A stretch of DNA of 36,592 nt from assembly GCA_009697815.1 (NCBI GenBank), contig WLRQ01000025.1, positions 1-36,592 of the forward strand, given 5' to 3'. Of this stretch, positions 35,132-36,592 are shown one piece after another. Made by a program: the position numbers and the translations under genes. The notes below the pieces were generated by a model that was not told the origin of the DNA, ran no database searches, and saw nothing but the letters and a program-made list of their open reading frames with translations. Each line of letters begins with the position of its first letter. Position 1 is the stretch's first letter. This DNA comes from Actinomycetota bacterium. Lineage in GTDB: Bacteria > Actinomycetota > Actinomycetes > S36-B12 > CAIYMF01.

Positions 35132-35140
35132 GGACGTCCA
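35131..35140. promoter_or_regulatory. Palindrome TGGACGTCCA
   Basis: A perfect 10-base palindrome that shares its first base with the preceding hairpin. It might be a protein-binding site; no regulator is assigned. Confidence 0.3.
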
Positions 35141-35408
35141 GATCCTGCGGTGGGCCCCTCTGCGGCCGGGCATCGATGTCTCCCGCTAGGTGTGTCCCAA
35201 TCTCCGTAGTTCGTACCGGTTGTGCGCGTGCGTCGTGGGCGAGCATCGCCCAATTCCCAAGAGTGAGTATGGGATTCCCCTTGAACGTCTCTACGCCGTT
35301 GGTGGCCGGGGTAGAGTTGATCTATTCGTGGATCTTCTCGTGGACTTCCTCGCACCTCAGCAATCATCCGAAAGCCACAGAGATTCACCACATTCCCAGG
35401 AGGCAGTC
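35141..35408 (+). other. Structured non-coding interval before the small HTH gene
   Basis: This is the rest of the 314-base gap, the only interval here over 300 bases without a gene. It holds a 7-base stem with a 3-base loop (TGGGCGA/TCGCCCA, 35236-35252), a 5-base stem (TCCCA/TGGGA, 35255-35274), a TTGAAC at 35281-35286, a -10-like TAGAGT at 35312-35317 (25 bases apart, so not a standard pair), and two TCGTGGA copies with a 12-base period (35326-35332, 35338-35344). A frame open from 35190 looks non-coding. AGGAGG precedes the HTH start. Confidence 0.5.
35312..35317 (+). promoter_or_regulatory. Putative -10 of the HTH gene
   Basis: TAGAGT would start transcription near 35324, leaving a leader of about 85 bases that contains the TCGTGGA direct repeats and the SD at about 35399-35404. 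Confidence 0.35.
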
Positions 35409-35639
35409 ATGGCACCGATCGCCAAAGGTCGACGCATCTCCGGCACGGAGCGTTCCAAGCTCACGACTGAGTTGAAGAAGAAGTACACATCAGGCTCGAG
35501 CATCCGCGAACTTGCCGCGGCGAGCGGCCGATCGTACGGCTTCGTGCACAGGCTGCTCCTTGAGTCCGGAGTCACTCTCCGCGGCCGCGGCGGCGCCAAT
35601 GGCAACAAGCCCAAGGCCAAGGGCAAGGCCAAGTCCTGA
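35409..35639 (+). CDS. Small helix-turn-helix protein
   Basis: A 76-residue basic protein starting MAPIAKGRRISGTERSKL. It has a helix-turn-helix core, SIRELAAASGRSYGFVHRLL, followed by the conserved LESGVTLRGRGGA and a Lys/Gly-rich tail (KPKAKGKAKS). Closely similar short HTH proteins ending in the RGRGGA motif are common in actinomycetes; I do not know an established function and assign none. It probably binds DNA. AGGAGG lies 5 bases before the ATG. Its stop overlaps the CTG proposed as the start of the next gene (CTGA). The long leader may control its expression. Confidence 0.88.
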   Translation: MAPIAKGRRISGTERSKLTTELKKKYTSGSSIRELAAASGRSYGFVHRLLLESGVTLRGRGGANGNKPKAKGKAKS

Positions 35640-36481
35640 CACCCTCGGAACCTCCAGATCCCGACCCCTCACTGGTTCCCCAGGCTCCGGCTGACGCTGG
35701 GGGTATCCGGGTCTCGTGGTCAGGGCCGTCGGGAGAGCCGATCGTCACCGTCACACTCGATCGGCCCGAGACACGCAACGCCCAGTCTCCCGCCACATGG
35801 CGAGCCTTGGCCGCCGTAGGTGAGTCACTGCCGGTGGGCACCAGGGTCGTCATGGTGCGAGCAGCCGGGACGGTGTTCTCCTCCGGGCTCGACCTGAGCA
35901 CGTTCGCGCCCTCGCCCTCACCCCAGGCCGACAATGAGAACATGCTCGATTCCATCAACGCAGTCGACGATGTGCAGGCAGCTGAGCTCATCAGGGGCTT
36001 CCAAGGAGCATTCACCTGGTTGCGCGATCGCGATGACATCATCTCGATCGCGGTGGTCGCAGGGGCTGCCGTAGGGGCGGGCTTCCAACTCGCACTCTCG
36101 TGCGACCTGATGATCTGCACCGAAGACGCCCGTTTCTCGATGCGCGAGACCACTCTCGGACTCGTGCCCGACCTCGGCGGCACCCAGCCGCTGGTCAGCA
36201 CCGTGGGCTACGCGCGCGCATTGGACATCTGCGTCACGGGCCGTTGGGTCGACGCGTCCGAAGCCTTGGCCCTTGGCTTGGCCACGACGGTGGTCGCACC
36301 AGAGTCCCTCGACACCACCGTCGACGACCTCGCCGCCACGGTGCTCTCCAAACCCGCCACCGCCGTTCGCGCCACCAAGGCTGTCCTGCGCGCCGCCCTC
36401 GACAATGAGGTCGACTCGCAGCGCCGGATTGAGCGCGAGGCCCAGGTGGGGCTCCTGCGGGACATCATCCGAAAGCGATAG
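35636..36481 (+). CDS. Enoyl-CoA hydratase/isomerase (crotonase) family protein
   Basis: A crotonase-superfamily enzyme acting on an acyl-CoA, substrate unknown. The second part has the oxyanion-hole segments SSGLDLS and GAAVGAGFQLALSCDLMI and RETTLGLVPDLGGTQPL, where E aligns with the first catalytic Glu of enoyl-CoA hydratases; the second catalytic Glu position appears to be Asp (ALDICVTG). The first ATG, GTG or TTG in frame, TTG at 35807, would delete the conserved IVTVTLDRPETRNAQSPATW block, which is encoded upstream in the same frame. The only start-like codon near the gene junction is CTG at 35636, overlapping the HTH stop. I used it; a different non-standard start such as CTG at 35672 is possible. 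The product would be 281 residues. Confidence 0.75.
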   Translation: MTPSEPPDPDPSLVPQAPADAGGIRVSWSGPSGEPIVTVTLDRPETRNAQSPATWRALAAVGESLPVGTRVVMVRAAGTVFSSGLDLSTFAPSPSPQADNENMLDSINAVDDVQAAELIRGFQGAFTWLRDRDDIISIAVVAGAAVGAGFQLALSCDLMICTEDARFSMRETTLGLVPDLGGTQPLVSTVGYARALDICVTGRWVDASEALALGLATTVVAPESLDTTVDDLAATVLSKPATAVRATKAVLRAALDNEVDSQRRIEREAQVGLLRDIIRKR

Positions 36482-36491
36482 TCGAGCTCCG

Positions 36492-36518
36492 CGCGGATCG
36501 GCCGTCGGGCGATCCGCG
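36492..36518 (+). terminator. Hairpin after the crotonase gene
   Basis: CGCGGATCG at 36492-36500 pairs perfectly with CGATCCGCG at 36510-36518 around a 9-base loop, 11 bases after the stop. There is no T-run, as often in high-GC actinomycetes. Confidence 0.6.
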
Positions 36519-36583
36519 GCGGGCATGGGAGCATGGCAACGGGCACGACGCGGGCCCGCCGCTGACGTCCCCAGTTCCGCTCT

Positions 36584-36588
36584 GGAGG
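36584..36588 (+). promoter_or_regulatory. Likely ribosome-binding site of the next gene
   Basis: GGAGG stands 4 bases before the end of the window, so a start codon would be just outside. The 66 bases after the hairpin contain no convincing gene. Confidence 0.45.
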
Positions 36589-36592
36589 TACC

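Noticed and set aside
35190-35408. N-terminal extension of the HTH protein (MCPNLRSSYR...)
   Set aside because: AGGAGG sits just before the ATG at 35409, and the upstream frame crosses hairpins and repeats without coding bias or a family match.
36525-36592. Start of a new gene at ATG 36525 (MGAWQRARRGPAADV...)
   Set aside because: The frame is open to the window end but there is no ribosome site, whereas GGAGG at 36584-36588 points to a start beyond the edge.

Overview
The window is a stretch of high-GC chromosome from an actinomycete. Actinobacterial marker genes support this: the RNA polymerase-binding protein RbpA, the sporulation-type regulator WhiA, OpcA beside zwf, a mycothiol-dependent-type isomerase (MDMPI family), and a SUF operon headed by SufR. 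From memory of the M. tuberculosis map, the gene order is a compact version of the Rv1420-Rv1475 region (uvrC-rapZ-yvcK-whiA, gap-pgk-tpi-secG, pgl-opcA-zwf-tal-tkt/ctaB, ctaA-ABC/sufR-sufBDCSU-sufT, ABC-F). The genus cannot be fixed from the sequence. I see no rRNA, tRNA, insertion sequence, phage gene or CRISPR array.

Layout. (1) 1-1548: the tail of an unknown gene, then a metallo-beta-lactamase-fold hydrolase and an MDMPI-family protein on the minus strand. (2) 1682-10156: nucleotide excision repair and growth control on the plus strand, namely uvrA, a Tat/lipoprotein-type Rieske protein, uvrC, rapZ, yvcK and whiA, the middle ones joined by ATGA overlaps. (3) 10342-14086: lower glycolysis (gap, pgk, tpiA), then secG and rbpA. 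(4) 14125-20745, minus strand: the pentose phosphate pathway, transcribed in the order tkt, tal, zwf, opcA, pgl. (5) 20849-25468: haem A and cytochrome oxidase assembly (ctaB on plus, ctaA on minus) enclosing an ATP-grasp enzyme of unknown substrate, plus an ABC-2 exporter pair. (6) 25605-32228: sufR-sufB-sufD-Rieske ferredoxin-sufC-sufS-sufU-sufT, the iron-sulfur assembly operon, almost wholly overlap-coupled. (7) 32289-36592: a FUSC-type membrane protein, an ABC-F ATPase, a hairpin-rich 314-base gap, a small HTH protein and a crotonase-family enzyme. The window ends on what looks like a ribosome-binding site for the next gene.

How the genes fit together: the window holds carbon-flux enzymes (lower glycolysis and pentose phosphate), the cofactor-assembly machinery for respiration (haem A, Fe-S clusters), and DNA repair. 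The NADPH made by Zwf could serve mycothiol redox chemistry and biosynthesis. SufR probably senses cluster supply and represses its own operon.

This is mostly conserved core chromosome, and I do not see a convincing new multi-gene system. The points most worth checking are: a crotonase gene whose conserved N-terminus can only be reached from a CTG start overlapping the upstream stop; a repeated arrangement of a -10-like hexamer 6-9 bases upstream of mostly GTG starts, suggesting leaderless transcripts; two palindromes at the sufR start; the structured gap before the small HTH gene; and the uncharacterised ATP-grasp enzyme between ctaB and ctaA.
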